A stretch of 64,000 bases of DNA from the NCBI RefSeq assembly GCF_000421185.1, contig NZ_ATWJ01000012.1:1-64000 (forward strand), in the 5' to 3' direction. Below are positions 1 to 9,098 of this stretch, piece by piece. The notes under the pieces are model-generated. The model was not told the origin of the DNA. It ran no database searches and saw nothing but the letters and a program-made list of their open reading frames with translations. The position numbers and the translations under genes were made by a program. Source of the DNA: Ornithinimicrobium pekingense DSM 21552 (GTDB lineage Bacteria > Actinomycetota > Actinomycetes > Actinomycetales > Dermatophilaceae). Each line of letters starts with the position of its first letter. Positions within the stretch are counted from its first letter, which is position 1.

Positions 1-90
1 CGCAAGACCTCAACGATCAGATAAGTGGAGTGCTGACCCGCCGGCCGCTACCGGAACCGAGCCTGCCAGAGGATCGGTACAACCCATTAG

Positions 91-363
91 ATGAGTGCGT
101 CCGGCGGCGGAGCCCGAAGCCCTGATCCTCAGCGTGAGGTGCTGCAATACTGCGGCATGCCGTTAAGTCCCTCCCCGACCCGTTCAGGTGCGAAGACGTT
201 CATCGTCATCGGCGTGGTCCTCGTCCTCGGCGCTCCTCTGGTCCTCCTCACCGACGCAAGCCCGGTACTGAGTTGGATGACGGCTGGCGCGGGGATCGCG
301 TGTCTCCTGGTGGGTTTCGCGCAGCGAAGTTCACTGCGAGACCAGGATGTCAACGGATCTTGA
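91..363 (+). CDS. Possible small two-helix membrane protein
   Basis: The 90-residue frame has two hydrophobic stretches (about residues 37-54 and 60-76) joined by a short polar loop, a pattern typical of small actinobacterial membrane proteins. An internal ATG at 157 would give a 68-residue form that keeps both helices. Neither start has a convincing ribosome binding site, and no family is recognised. It lies just upstream of the nuclease-like gene on the same strand. It could be a chance frame; the only support is the hydrophobic pattern. Confidence 0.35.
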   Translation: MSASGGGARSPDPQREVLQYCGMPLSPSPTRSGAKTFIVIGVVLVLGAPLVLLTDASPVLSWMTAGAGIACLLVGFAQRSSLRDQDVNGS

Positions 364-472
364 CGAAGCATCATCGGCAGCATGCGGCGGACGTGCGCAG
401 CCGTCCGCCGCGCGGCATGAGCGGGCGGCGCTCCGCCGGTGTTCTGTCCGTGCTAAAGGTGACACTAGGACC

Positions 473-1480
473 ATGAGCAGTTCGAACTGGGTCCTGCGGC
501 CCCCGCCGCCTAGCCCGTCGCGGGCGCCGCTGAAGGTCTCCGTGCGCACGTTCGGGGAGGCGGTGGAAGAGGCCCTCATGTACTACACCCGAGTCAAGCT
601 AGAAACGGTCCTCGAAGACGAGCTGGCGCTTGAGTGGCCGCTCGACTACCCGCCGGCAAAGTCTCAAACGAAACGCGACTTGATCCAGGGCTACACCAGC
701 GGCTGGAAGGTTGCGCAGTTCGCAGGTCTCGCCCGTCGCGTCGTCACCGAGCTAGACGTCGATGACAGTTATCTGGTGGACCTGAAGGAACTTCTTGCCA
801 CATTCGACGCGGGCGGCGGGGTCGAGGGACCGACCAAGAACCTCATCTTCGCCGCGAACGGCCCGAAGCCGGAGATCCGACTCCGAGACGCGATGAACAA
901 TGACATTGAGATCGTGAAGAACGCCGAGTTCTGTCTGGTCTACGACCGGCCCGTGCCGGCCGAGGGCCTGCAGTTCTCCCGGCTCGTGTCGTGGTGGCGT
1001 GGCGTGCAGGGCATTGCCGATGATGTGGGAGACCGAGACGTCGCGCTGAGCCTGCACGCCCGCCTTCGCGAAAGCCTTGGTAGCGACGTTGAGCGTGTCG
1101 TGTTCGATGCCTATCAGGGTCGATACAAGGAATCGTTCGACATCCCGGCGCTCGTCCCGCAGGTCTATCTGCACTACGACCCGTATGACCGTAGGACCCG
1201 GCAGTCTAGTGGTGTGGCACCGCTCTCGCGACAGCGCATGGACTTCCTCCTCTTGTTCACCGATCGCCGTCGCGTGGTGATCGAGGTCGACGGCAAGCAG
1301 CACTACGCCGAAGGCGACGTGGCGAGCCCGAGGCTTTACGCGGAGATGGTCTCGGAAGATCGTCGATTGCGCCTCGCAGGCTACGAGGTCTACCGGTTCG
1401 GCGGGTGGGAGTTGACCGGTTCAGGAGCCACCACTCGGGTCGAAGAGTTCTTTGATGACCTCGCGACGCGCATGAAGTAA
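473..1480 (+). CDS. Nuclease-like protein with C-terminal PD-(D/E)XK / Vsr-type motif
   Basis: A 335-residue protein of unknown overall family. The C-terminal third carries D257, then E271-V-D-G-K275 followed by QH, in a beta-strand setting (FLLLF, RVVIEV). This is the D...ExDGK arrangement of DUF559/Vsr-type and other PD-(D/E)XK nucleases, so DNA cleavage is a reasonable inference. The N-terminal 240 residues resemble nothing I can name and may be a sensor or interaction domain. The start at 473 (MSSSNW) was chosen over an in-frame ATG 126 nt upstream because AAAGG lies about 10 nt before it and the upstream extension is low-complexity Arg/Ala. It sits at the left edge of a cluster of defence-type genes, which suggests antiphage or restriction function, unproven. 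Confidence 0.75.
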   Translation: MSSSNWVLRPPPPSPSRAPLKVSVRTFGEAVEEALMYYTRVKLETVLEDELALEWPLDYPPAKSQTKRDLIQGYTSGWKVAQFAGLARRVVTELDVDDSYLVDLKELLATFDAGGGVEGPTKNLIFAANGPKPEIRLRDAMNNDIEIVKNAEFCLVYDRPVPAEGLQFSRLVSWWRGVQGIADDVGDRDVALSLHARLRESLGSDVERVVFDAYQGRYKESFDIPALVPQVYLHYDPYDRRTRQSSGVAPLSRQRMDFLLLFTDRRRVVIEVDGKQHYAEGDVASPRLYAEMVSEDRRLRLAGYEVYRFGGWELTGSGATTRVEEFFDDLATRMK

Positions 1481-2296
1481 GCCGGGTCAGTTGATTGCGA
1501 GCGCCTCGCCACGTTGTGCTGCTTCGCACTGCCGGCCACCATGATTCGCACGACGCGGCAGTTTCGGATGCTTGCCGAGATCACTCATAGGGGCCAGGTA
1601 CCCTTCCGTACGCCGCGCACCCCTTCTGGACATGGAGAGTCCCCGGATGGCGCGAACAACACGTGCGCCGCGTGGCATCAAGTCCTTGTCGCGAGTCTGC
1701 TGCTGCCGGCTTGGTGCTCGCGGGTGGGCTTGGGTCGGCCCTCGCTCGCATCCGAGCTCGGAGAAGTGAGTACGTTCGCGTCCCGTCTCGGCGCTGGCTT
1801 GGCCTGTCGGGGACGGCTGCACTGGTGAAAGGCACTCTGAGTGTCCTGGGTGCCTGTCCGGTTCTGGTCCCCCGAGGAAGTAGGCGAGCGCTTTCGCTCT
1901 TCCTGCCGTGGCCGATGGGCGCCACCCACGAAGACGGGCGCTGGAGCCGTCGGTCACCGAGTCACTGGTGTGGTGAGTACGCCGTGGAGCAAGTGGCCGT
2001 CGGTGCCGCCGGCGAGTGGGATGAACCGGGAACCAGCCAACCTCTGGAGGAACCTGCGGAGGGAGCGGCGCCCAGCGTCGACTTCTATGGCTACAACTGG
2101 TCATAAAGGGGCTCTTCAATTTTGAGCCCATAAAGGTCGCGTATGGCGCCTTGATGCGACGCAGGCCGCAATTGAGATCCATCCGACGCGTGGGAGGGGG
2201 GCTCCCTAGAACATCGCAGCACCGCGCTAAGGGCGGCTGACCGGTGGCGATACAGGTCGGGTCGGGCCCTGACTCGCGCTGTATTGAGGGTAGGCA
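1481..2296. other. 816-bp region with no convincing gene
   Basis: Frames exist on both strands, but none has a family match, a good ribosome site or the codon pattern of its neighbours. The best is 1663-2106 (+), 147 codons with a hydrophobic N-terminal half and an acidic tail, which could be a small membrane protein or debris. Nothing RNA-like or repetitive is obvious. It separates the convergent nuclease-like gene and large ATPase gene, and probably holds decayed island DNA. Confidence 0.4.
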
Positions 2297-5200
2297 CTAA
2301 TTGGCTTGCGAACGCAACTTCTCAAGCCTTGCGATCGAGAACCCATTTCCAGCCTTAGCCGCGGATTCGTACAGCCTAATCGCCCCGTCGCGGTCGACGG
2401 TGGCAAGGCGGTCAGCTAAATGGTCCTGCTCCTGGTGGCTACCCTTCTGAAGGACCTCTTCCTGCCATCGTCTTGACTCGTCTGGATTAGACGCCGCCAA
2501 CAGAACGGCAAGGGCGGCGGCGGCACTCACTCTCCCAGATTTTGCGGCCGACCGCAGGAGGGTGATAGCCGCGTCCAGATCGATTTCCCTCAGCAACTCT
2601 CCAAGTTCCTGCTTTGCCGCAGCATCCGGCGATTCCAGCACTCGGAGTTGCCATTGTCGAGACAGTTCAGGGTCAGACCTCGCAGTCGTCGCAGCGAGCT
2701 TCACCGTCGCTTGCATACTTCCGGCCTCCGCAGCCGCGCGATAGAATTCCACTGCCCGCAGGCTGTGAGAGACAACAAGTCGATCTGCCACCTCCTCCAG
2801 CTCTTTTGGGGATCCGTTTTCCAGGAGACGCTCCTGCCATTCCGCCGCGCTGGAGCCTCCGCCTGCTATGGTCGCGAGCAAAATGTGGGCCTCCCTGCTC
2901 CCCATTTCGGCCGCCCTTATCAGACTGTCTCGACTTCCCGATGGGTCTAGGGCGAGCAAACGCCTACCCAGATCGAGCAACTCTTCAGCAGTACCTACTT
3001 CCAGCAGTCGGCTCTGCCAAGTTCTCGAGTCCGCTCGGTTGTGGCGCGCCTGTAGCGTAGCGAGAACCACCATGGCCCAGATAGACCCGCTTTCCGCAAG
3101 TGGCTTCAACAACCCGGTGGCATAGTCGGGCAATATTTCGCTCAATAGTTCTGCAGTCATGACCTCTTCTCCCGCCAGATCAGCTGCGTGCACGAAGGCA
3201 ACATCGGCGCGGGAGATTGCGAGGGGCTGCGGTGTCGCGTGAATTGGCCACCCCAAAGTAATCAAAGCCTTGGCGCCTTCCGGAAAGCGATTCAACTGAG
3301 ATTCGACGTCATCGGGATAGACCTCGGACCTGACAACGACCAGCTCTCGCCGCTCAAACAAACGTGACATATCCCGCGGGCTGATACCAGTCTTCCCCGA
3401 TCCCGAATCGAAGAACGCGATTTGCTGACGCGAAGCCAGGGCGGTCGTCGCTGCTCGCAGGGACGGCCCAGTAACCTCTGTCCAAATCAAGGCGCTCAAA
3501 TCACCCTCGTACCAGAACTCTAGAATTTCCTCCAAGGTACCTCGAAGGGGTTCGCCTCCAGGACGAACGAGTACGTACTGTTTCTGCACAGCCGCCGCCT
3601 TGGGATCAGGCACGAAGGACTGATCCATGCGTAACCGAGCCAGACGTATTCTGTCTGCGGTGAGCTGACCCCACGACTCTGACGCCCCAGATAGGCTTGC
3701 CAGGCCTTCGTCCACTTCAACCTCTGCGGCGAACTGCACTCTCTGATCAACCGACTGCAGCTCGGTCAGTATGGAGTTTGCCACCTCTCCAACGCTTTGC
3801 ACGGCCGGAACGACCTGGACGAAGGCCAACTGCGACGCCTTAGAAGCGGAGAGCATGGAGCGCAAGTCATTGGGTGAGAAGGCGCTGAACTTGCCATAGG
3901 CAAGGAGCACATCGGCAGCGTCACGACCTCGCCCCTCGATTCGGTAGAGGCTCGCATTGCGTGATCGAATAAGCGGATCCGGAATCAATTGTAGATCGTC
4001 TTGGACGTGTTTCAAATGCCCGTCATACAACTGGCTCAGAAATTGGTCCATAGTCTGTTCCGCGTTAGACGCGACCGCATCCGCGTCCTCGCGGGGCATT
4101 GCTTCTGTTGCATGCTCAATTTTTTGGACTTGCTCCTCCAGCGTGTCAGCAAAGGCATCGAGTGCGTGAACATCGGCCAGAGCGTGCCGCAGCACTGGCG
4201 AGGCAATCCAGGCGCGAGCCTTGACCGACATTCGAGACAGCAGCAGCACTAGAGCCTTCTCATGCGCGAGCAACCGGGCGGATGGCACGAAGACAAGGGT
4301 GGGGTCGGCCGCGCCCCAAGAGTAGCTTGGCTCGGCGCTAACATGCATGTCGATTGCCCCCCCTCGTCGCAGATCCTCAAGGAGGGAGTCCACGGCATCG
4401 CATATAATACGCCGCTCCGCCAGCGTCAGCTGGTCACCCTCAGGGCCTTCGGGGGGATAAAGCACAGAGACTTTTCGAACGTCATCAAATCCAAGGTTGT
4501 CAAAAACGGCGAACAATGAGCTACGCAGCGCTTCGTTGGCGTAATGGCGCCCACCTCCGAACTGAAAACTGCTGAATGTCTGTTCCAGTAGGAAATGGAA
4601 AGCCGCCAAGCCGCGATCCTGCGCAGACACGGCGAGGTCGTCGAAGTGCAGGACCGTGGCCCCTCCAGGTGTGCTTCTCACGAACCGGGCAAGCTGACTC
4701 TTCAAATCGAAGAAGTGGTCTTGCGAAACGAACAGAAGGAACCGGAGGCACTGCTCCAGGAGCGACATTTCCGAGAGCGGACGCACACGCTCGTCCTTGG
4801 TGGCCACTATCGAGCGCAGCACATCGGCTCCAGCCTCGTCCTTGATGATGTCTTGTAGATAGTTCAGACAGTCATTGAGCCCGGACCTCGTAACGAACAT
4901 ACGGTGCGTGAAGAAGGTGTGTTCGATGGCGTATGAACGATCCGCCCGAGCCGCTTCAATCTTCTTTGCAACCGTGTCGAAATACGTCTTATCCGTAATA
5001 AAGATGAATATCGCCGGTGCTTGAGTGAATAGGTTCTTGAAGTAGCGTATGACGGACTCAAGCTGGTGCCCTTGTCGGTCATCCACTTTGTCCAGTTCCT
5101 CAAGTATTATTACCGTTCGCAATTTCAATCGGTAAAGTTCTGCAAGGACTTCCTTGAGTTCGCTCTCCATCTGGTGCAGCGAGTTGTCATAGAGGAATTC

Positions 5201-6148
5201 GACCGACCCCGTCTGGCGCCCCGACCGCGTTCGCGAAACGGCGCGGGAACCGCTGAATGCGATGACGCATAGGGCGCTAAGGGCAAGCAGGACGGCGGCC
5301 GTCGATCCTATCCATGGTTGCAGCAACGCAACAGAAGCGCTTGCACCAATGACCACGGCGAGTATCCCCGCGAGAGCCTTCAGAACGTTTTCTAGACGAA
5401 ATGCAATCTCGCCCTTCGTGACCTGCTCGAGCACATCCTCTGAGGTTGCTTGAAACTTCTGCGAGAAGGCTGACGCCTGGGCCTTCTTGTAGGCGGTCTC
5501 GACGGTGCGCGCTAGCACGGAGAGGTCGCTTTCGGAGCCATTCGCTTTGCGCTTTCTCCAAAACTTGTAAACGCCAGAGTGTTCGCTGGGTTCTGGCTTC
5601 TGCGTGGCTGCAGGTTCTGCCGCAGCTACCAATCTATTGCGAAGAGCGCGCAGAAGGGCAGTGAGGAGTTTTCGCGCATCGATGCTCAGGTCGTCGGACC
5701 CCGCTGCAAAAGGTTCTAGTGAGGCGGAGACCTCTGACACGTTCAGAACGATCGGAAAAAGGCTCCACGCGTTTGTCCCCAATTCTCCCTGCGCCATGCG
5801 CATGGCTTCAATGACAAGCGTGGTCTTGCCAACCCCTCGATAGCCACTGACAAGGTATGTCCCCCGTTGCCCGGGCTGAGATATAGCGTTCGCTAGAGAA
5901 CCCACTACGTCTTCGCGTCCGACGAAAGGGGCACCTGCGTCAGTGTCTTGGGCCTCAAGCGAGTCATACGTAGAGGTCGCGTCCCACGAAACATCGAGTG
6001 GTAGATTCAAGTCGAAAGCTTCCCTGCGCTGCTGCATCATTGCGCCCACGTTCTCCACTCGCTTGGCATGCCCACCAGAGGTCAGAGTGGCCTCTGCTGT
6101 GAAGCAATTTACCTCGCTCTTCACTTCCCAGGGGGACGCGCGCCCCAC
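2297..6148 (-). CDS. KAP-like membrane P-loop NTPase with C-terminal Sel1/TPR-like repeats
   Basis: A 1283-residue protein. Walker A GYRGVGKT is at residues 102-109 and Walker B with acidic tail (TVIILEELDK) at 345-354. Between them, at about 255-300, lie two hydrophobic helices. A two-helix membrane insertion between Walker A and B is the hallmark of KAP NTPases (Kidins220/ARMS and the F-plasmid phage-exclusion protein PifA), so membrane-anchored ATPase is the best call. The last 270 residues hold four or more Sel1/TPR-like helical repeats of the type RAAEMGSREAHILLA and YRAAAEAGSMQATVKLA, likely a ligand- or partner-sensing module. The middle (about 400-1000) is not recognised. An alternative start is the MM pair at residues 37-38, which would still keep every domain. 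GC is lower than in the core genes to the right, fitting acquisition. Antiphage sensing is an inference. Confidence 0.75.
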   Translation of the reverse strand: MGRASPWEVKSEVNCFTAEATLTSGGHAKRVENVGAMMQQRREAFDLNLPLDVSWDATSTYDSLEAQDTDAGAPFVGREDVVGSLANAISQPGQRGTYLVSGYRGVGKTTLVIEAMRMAQGELGTNAWSLFPIVLNVSEVSASLEPFAAGSDDLSIDARKLLTALLRALRNRLVAAAEPAATQKPEPSEHSGVYKFWRKRKANGSESDLSVLARTVETAYKKAQASAFSQKFQATSEDVLEQVTKGEIAFRLENVLKALAGILAVVIGASASVALLQPWIGSTAAVLLALSALCVIAFSGSRAVSRTRSGRQTGSVEFLYDNSLHQMESELKEVLAELYRLKLRTVIILEELDKVDDRQGHQLESVIRYFKNLFTQAPAIFIFITDKTYFDTVAKKIEAARADRSYAIEHTFFTHRMFVTRSGLNDCLNYLQDIIKDEAGADVLRSIVATKDERVRPLSEMSLLEQCLRFLLFVSQDHFFDLKSQLARFVRSTPGGATVLHFDDLAVSAQDRGLAAFHFLLEQTFSSFQFGGGRHYANEALRSSLFAVFDNLGFDDVRKVSVLYPPEGPEGDQLTLAERRIICDAVDSLLEDLRRGGAIDMHVSAEPSYSWGAADPTLVFVPSARLLAHEKALVLLLSRMSVKARAWIASPVLRHALADVHALDAFADTLEEQVQKIEHATEAMPREDADAVASNAEQTMDQFLSQLYDGHLKHVQDDLQLIPDPLIRSRNASLYRIEGRGRDAADVLLAYGKFSAFSPNDLRSMLSASKASQLAFVQVVPAVQSVGEVANSILTELQSVDQRVQFAAEVEVDEGLASLSGASESWGQLTADRIRLARLRMDQSFVPDPKAAAVQKQYVLVRPGGEPLRGTLEEILEFWYEGDLSALIWTEVTGPSLRAATTALASRQQIAFFDSGSGKTGISPRDMSRLFERRELVVVRSEVYPDDVESQLNRFPEGAKALITLGWPIHATPQPLAISRADVAFVHAADLAGEEVMTAELLSEILPDYATGLLKPLAESGSIWAMVVLATLQARHNRADSRTWQSRLLEVGTAEELLDLGRRLLALDPSGSRDSLIRAAEMGSREAHILLATIAGGGSSAAEWQERLLENGSPKELEEVADRLVVSHSLRAVEFYRAAAEAGSMQATVKLAATTARSDPELSRQWQLRVLESPDAAAKQELGELLREIDLDAAITLLRSAAKSGRVSAAAALAVLLAASNPDESRRWQEEVLQKGSHQEQDHLADRLATVDRDGAIRLYESAAKAGNGFSIARLEKLRSQAN

Positions 6149-6482
6149 CGGTCGTCATCAAACGACGTCCTGGCATCGCTGAGCGATGGAGTGGACTGTC
6201 GCGCGCCACACGCGCTCGTTACCAGGTGGCTGATGCCGCACACGAGGGTCGGGAACCGCAAGTCATCATGCCGTCGGCAGGGAGGGCGTTGCTCGACCAT
6301 CCGCTCATCGGCGTTCCGGGCGGACCCGGTGAAGGCTCATAAGCATCCGACTCTCGGCGGAGTCGTGATGTATCGACCGGCGACCAGGCGCGAGCGCCCA
6401 GCTCGCAGGTGGCCCAGAGCGGGCGGAGCGATGCTGCCCCATAGTGGGCGGAACTGACGTCAACCGTGAACCTTGGACGGGT
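6149..6482. other. 334-bp gap between large ATPase and integrase 3' end
   Basis: It holds the upstream region of the minus-strand ATPase gene and the downstream flank of the integrase. No gene, tRNA or clear direct repeat that could be an attachment core was found by eye. Because integrase genes are often adjacent to their attachment site, this stretch and 7407-7786 are the places to look for one. Confidence 0.4.
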
Positions 6483-7406
6483 TCAGACGCCGGCGACGTA
6501 GGCGGTGAGGAAGTGGACGCCGTGGCGGTCGAGGTTGCCGCGGGCTCGGTCGTAGTGCTCGGTGGTTCTGGGGTCGGCATGCCGGGCGAGGATCTGGGCG
6601 TCGCGTAGGGGTACGCCGGCGTCGAGGGCGTTGGTGATGGCAGCGTGCCGAAGCGAGTGGGGGCTGATGTGCCGGGGGATCCGCGCGGTCCTCGCGATGC
6701 GCTGCACCATCCGGTAGACATCACGCCGGTCGATGGGCTTGCCGGAGAGCGGGCGCAGGATCAGCGGCCCGGTCGTGCGCTCACCGCGGCATGCCTCCAG
6801 GACCCGCAGCACGGGCACGGTCAGCGGCATTGTGGCGGGCTTGTTCCCCTTGCCGACCAGGCGCAGCACCCGGTGGCCGCGCAGCACGTCGGCGTAGTCC
6901 TCGATCCGCACGGCTGCGGCCTCGGAGGCGCGCAGGGCGTTGATCCCGAGCAGGTAGGCCAGTGCGCCGTGGTGGACGCTGATCGTCTGGGCGACCTGAA
7001 GGAAGCGGATCAGCTCCAGCCGGTCCAAGCCCTGGGTCCGGGATTCGTCCCGGTGGACCTTCGGCAGCCGGGCGTAGACGGCCGGGTCGGCTGTGATGGT
7101 CCCGTCGATGTGCGCGCACCGGAAGTACCCCCGGACGGCGTGCATCATCGTGTTGACCGAGGAGTCCATCAGGCCGGCCTCTGCGAGCTCGCGGATGTAG
7201 AGCTCGACGTGGGCTCGCTGGATCCCGATCAGCGGGTCCAGCCCGTTGGTCTCGCACCAGGTGAACCAACGGCCCAGTTGCGTCCGGTACAGGGCGTGCG
7301 TGGCTCCGGAGTACCGGGCCAGGAACGAGACCGCCGCGAGCTGTGCGGGGCTCATCGAGGACGGCTGGAACGGCAGTGCCGCGGTGGAGCTGGTCGTGGT
7401 GGACAT
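6483..7406 (-). CDS. Tyrosine recombinase / phage-type integrase
   Basis: A 307-residue site-specific recombinase. The SAM-like core-binding domain covers about residues 22-115. The catalytic domain shows R159 (ALRASE), K186 or K189 (GKGNK), H250-x-x-R253 (HSLRH), H276 (ARHADP) and nucleophile Y285 (TTEHY), so all active-site residues are intact. The start at 7406 is fixed by AGGAGG six nt upstream; the longer open frame reaching 7931 is not needed. It is the only mobility gene seen and lies inside the island, divergent from the HEPN gene. It probably mediated integration of part of the island, or is a XerC/D-like recombinase carried by it. Confidence 0.9.
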   Translation of the reverse strand: MSTTTSSTAALPFQPSSMSPAQLAAVSFLARYSGATHALYRTQLGRWFTWCETNGLDPLIGIQRAHVELYIRELAEAGLMDSSVNTMMHAVRGYFRCAHIDGTITADPAVYARLPKVHRDESRTQGLDRLELIRFLQVAQTISVHHGALAYLLGINALRASEAAAVRIEDYADVLRGHRVLRLVGKGNKPATMPLTVPVLRVLEACRGERTTGPLILRPLSGKPIDRRDVYRMVQRIARTARIPRHISPHSLRHAAITNALDAGVPLRDAQILARHADPRTTEHYDRARGNLDRHGVHFLTAYVAGV

Positions 7407-7786
7407 GGTCGCCTCCTGCGGCGACCTGGACCCGGGCCAAGTCGGTGCCCGCCGCCAGCCCGACGAGGCTGTCGACTCCCATGACGCTACGCCGACCCCA
7501 AGCACGCGTCCGGTCGCGGCGAAGTGACGCGGCCTGTGGAGCAGCTGCCTCGCCGCCAGGTGTGCAAGCGTTAGTCCCGTGGGCGCGCCGAAGGGTGGTG
7601 GGCAGGGCCAGCACTCGCTGACGGGCGCCCCGGCGCGGCGCCGACGACGCCTACAACAGCATTGGCGCAGGAAGACGCCTGGGTCGGGGGGAAGAACCAT
7701 ATGAGATGTGTGGACCGACAGGAGCTGAAACGGACTGCATACGGACTGCCCGTTGAGCATCGCAGGCGGGTTGGCATGCTGAGCGC
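7407..7786. promoter_or_regulatory. Divergent promoter region between integrase and HEPN gene
   Basis: A 380-bp region with no convincing gene of its own. For the rightward gene, TTGAGC at 7754-7759 and CATGCT at 7775-7780 are 15 bp apart, with CATGCT six nt before the ATG, which would give a leaderless message. The leftward integrase has AGGAGG at its start. A short direct repeat CGGACTGC occurs near 7731 and 7742. An attachment site could lie here but none is visible. Confidence 0.35.
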
Positions 7787-8782
7787 ATGACGAATGAAGC
7801 CGACACACTCGGATCCGGTGCGATCGACTCGAGCGTCGAGTTGCTGGTCTCGTCGGCGTCCCGCTGGATGAAGCGCGCGATGATCGCATGGGCTGAAGAC
7901 GATGCGGAAGGGGTTGGACTGCTCGCTCCAATCGCGGTGGAGCACCTTGGTAAGGCCGCCCTGTGGCAGCGCAATCCGGCGCTGCTCGTGCCTCTCCAAT
8001 CGAACGCGGAAATCCCCCTGCACATCCTGGCTGACAGACCGCGGCTGACCGACCCCCGTCTGCGAACGATCGGTCTGGGTGGGGTTCTGGATCGGATCGA
8101 GCGGTGTCTCGATGTATTCCCCCTCAACAAGGAACAAAGGAAGAACTTGGTTGACACCCGTAACGGCGTGGTTCACGTCGGCGCGCGCGGAGCGTCGAAG
8201 GAGGTACTCCGCGATGCTCTGCGGATCTGCTCCGTGATCCTCGACGACTTAGCAGTAGAGACCGGGTCGTTTTTCGGCGACCAGCACCAGAACGTCGTCG
8301 GGCTCCTTGAGGGACAGCGCTCTGAGGTAGAAGGTCGCGTGCGCGCTAGGATGGCCAACGCCCGAAACCACCTTAACGACCTCGAAGAACGGCTGGGACG
8401 CGCGGTCTTCGAGGACACGATGGCTGCCCTGGAAGCTGATGCGCCGTACGCTCTGGACACCGGAGACGTGGCCATCGATCATCCATGTCCCGAGTGCGGC
8501 TCCAAGGGTCGTCTTGCAGGCCTTCTTGACGCGGAGCCAGAGGTTGACTGGGACGTGGAGAAGATCGGTGGCGGGTATGAGGCATTCCCGGCAGGGGCCT
8601 ATTGGGAGCTCCGGTTCAGCCCCCAATCCTTTGCTTGTAACGTGTGCAAGCTCCACCTCACCAACCAGGCGGAACTCGCCGCCGCCCTGCTACCCGCGAG
8701 CAGGTACGAACTCGACGCCCGTGAACTCGACCACGATTTTGACGTCGACGCCCACGTGCGGGCGTACGAGGCCTACGACTGA
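7787..8782 (+). CDS. HEPN-like RNase domain plus zinc-ribbon protein
   Basis: A 331-residue protein. R125-N-G-V-V-H130 matches the Rx4-6H motif of HEPN domains, in a helical context (KNLVDTRNGVVHVG) very like RNase toxins and abortive-infection HEPN proteins. A helical segment follows (about 165-215). Then come C-P-E-C and C-N-V-C pairs, at about residues 230-233 and 285-288, that form a treble-clef or zinc-ribbon module, likely for nucleic-acid binding. HEPN proteins of this kind cut RNA during infection or are paired with a nucleotidyltransferase antitoxin. No antitoxin is adjacent: the next gene, 316 nt on, is a KAP ATPase on the same strand. RNase function is inferred from the motif only. 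Confidence 0.7.
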   Translation: MTNEADTLGSGAIDSSVELLVSSASRWMKRAMIAWAEDDAEGVGLLAPIAVEHLGKAALWQRNPALLVPLQSNAEIPLHILADRPRLTDPRLRTIGLGGVLDRIERCLDVFPLNKEQRKNLVDTRNGVVHVGARGASKEVLRDALRICSVILDDLAVETGSFFGDQHQNVVGLLEGQRSEVEGRVRARMANARNHLNDLEERLGRAVFEDTMAALEADAPYALDTGDVAIDHPCPECGSKGRLAGLLDAEPEVDWDVEKIGGGYEAFPAGAYWELRFSPQSFACNVCKLHLTNQAELAAALLPASRYELDARELDHDFDVDAHVRAYEAYD

Positions 8783-9098
8783 GTCAGGGAGTGGCCGCCC
8801 CCGCCGAGGTCCGCTCCCGGCGAAGGGACGCGCCCGGTAGGGGCGACGTCGAATCGGCGACCTACGGCATGTCCGACGCTACCGCGTCCGCAAAGCGGCT
8901 GACTGACCCAGACACGCCCAAGTTGCGGCCTAGAGCCATGGGTGGTGATGCCCCTGGGCGTCCTTACCTGTTGGCCTAATCTCAGGCAGAGTCCGTACCT
9001 GCCCATAAGAGGCCCTGCGGAGTGGGATCGCCACGGTTGTGTGATCAGCGGGCGTTGCGCTGGTGGCATGTGGCCCCAGGACACTACACAATCAGACC
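8783..9098. other. 316-bp intergenic region upstream of KAP ATPase gene
   Basis: No gene is supported. The 3' end has TACACA eight nt before the chosen ATG at 9099, a possible -10 that would place transcription start close to the start codon. No clear -35 partner, operator or hairpin was seen. Confidence 0.35.

Noticed and set aside
6645-7484. Plus-strand frame over the integrase
   Set aside because: The minus strand has an intact tyrosine recombinase with its ribosome site.
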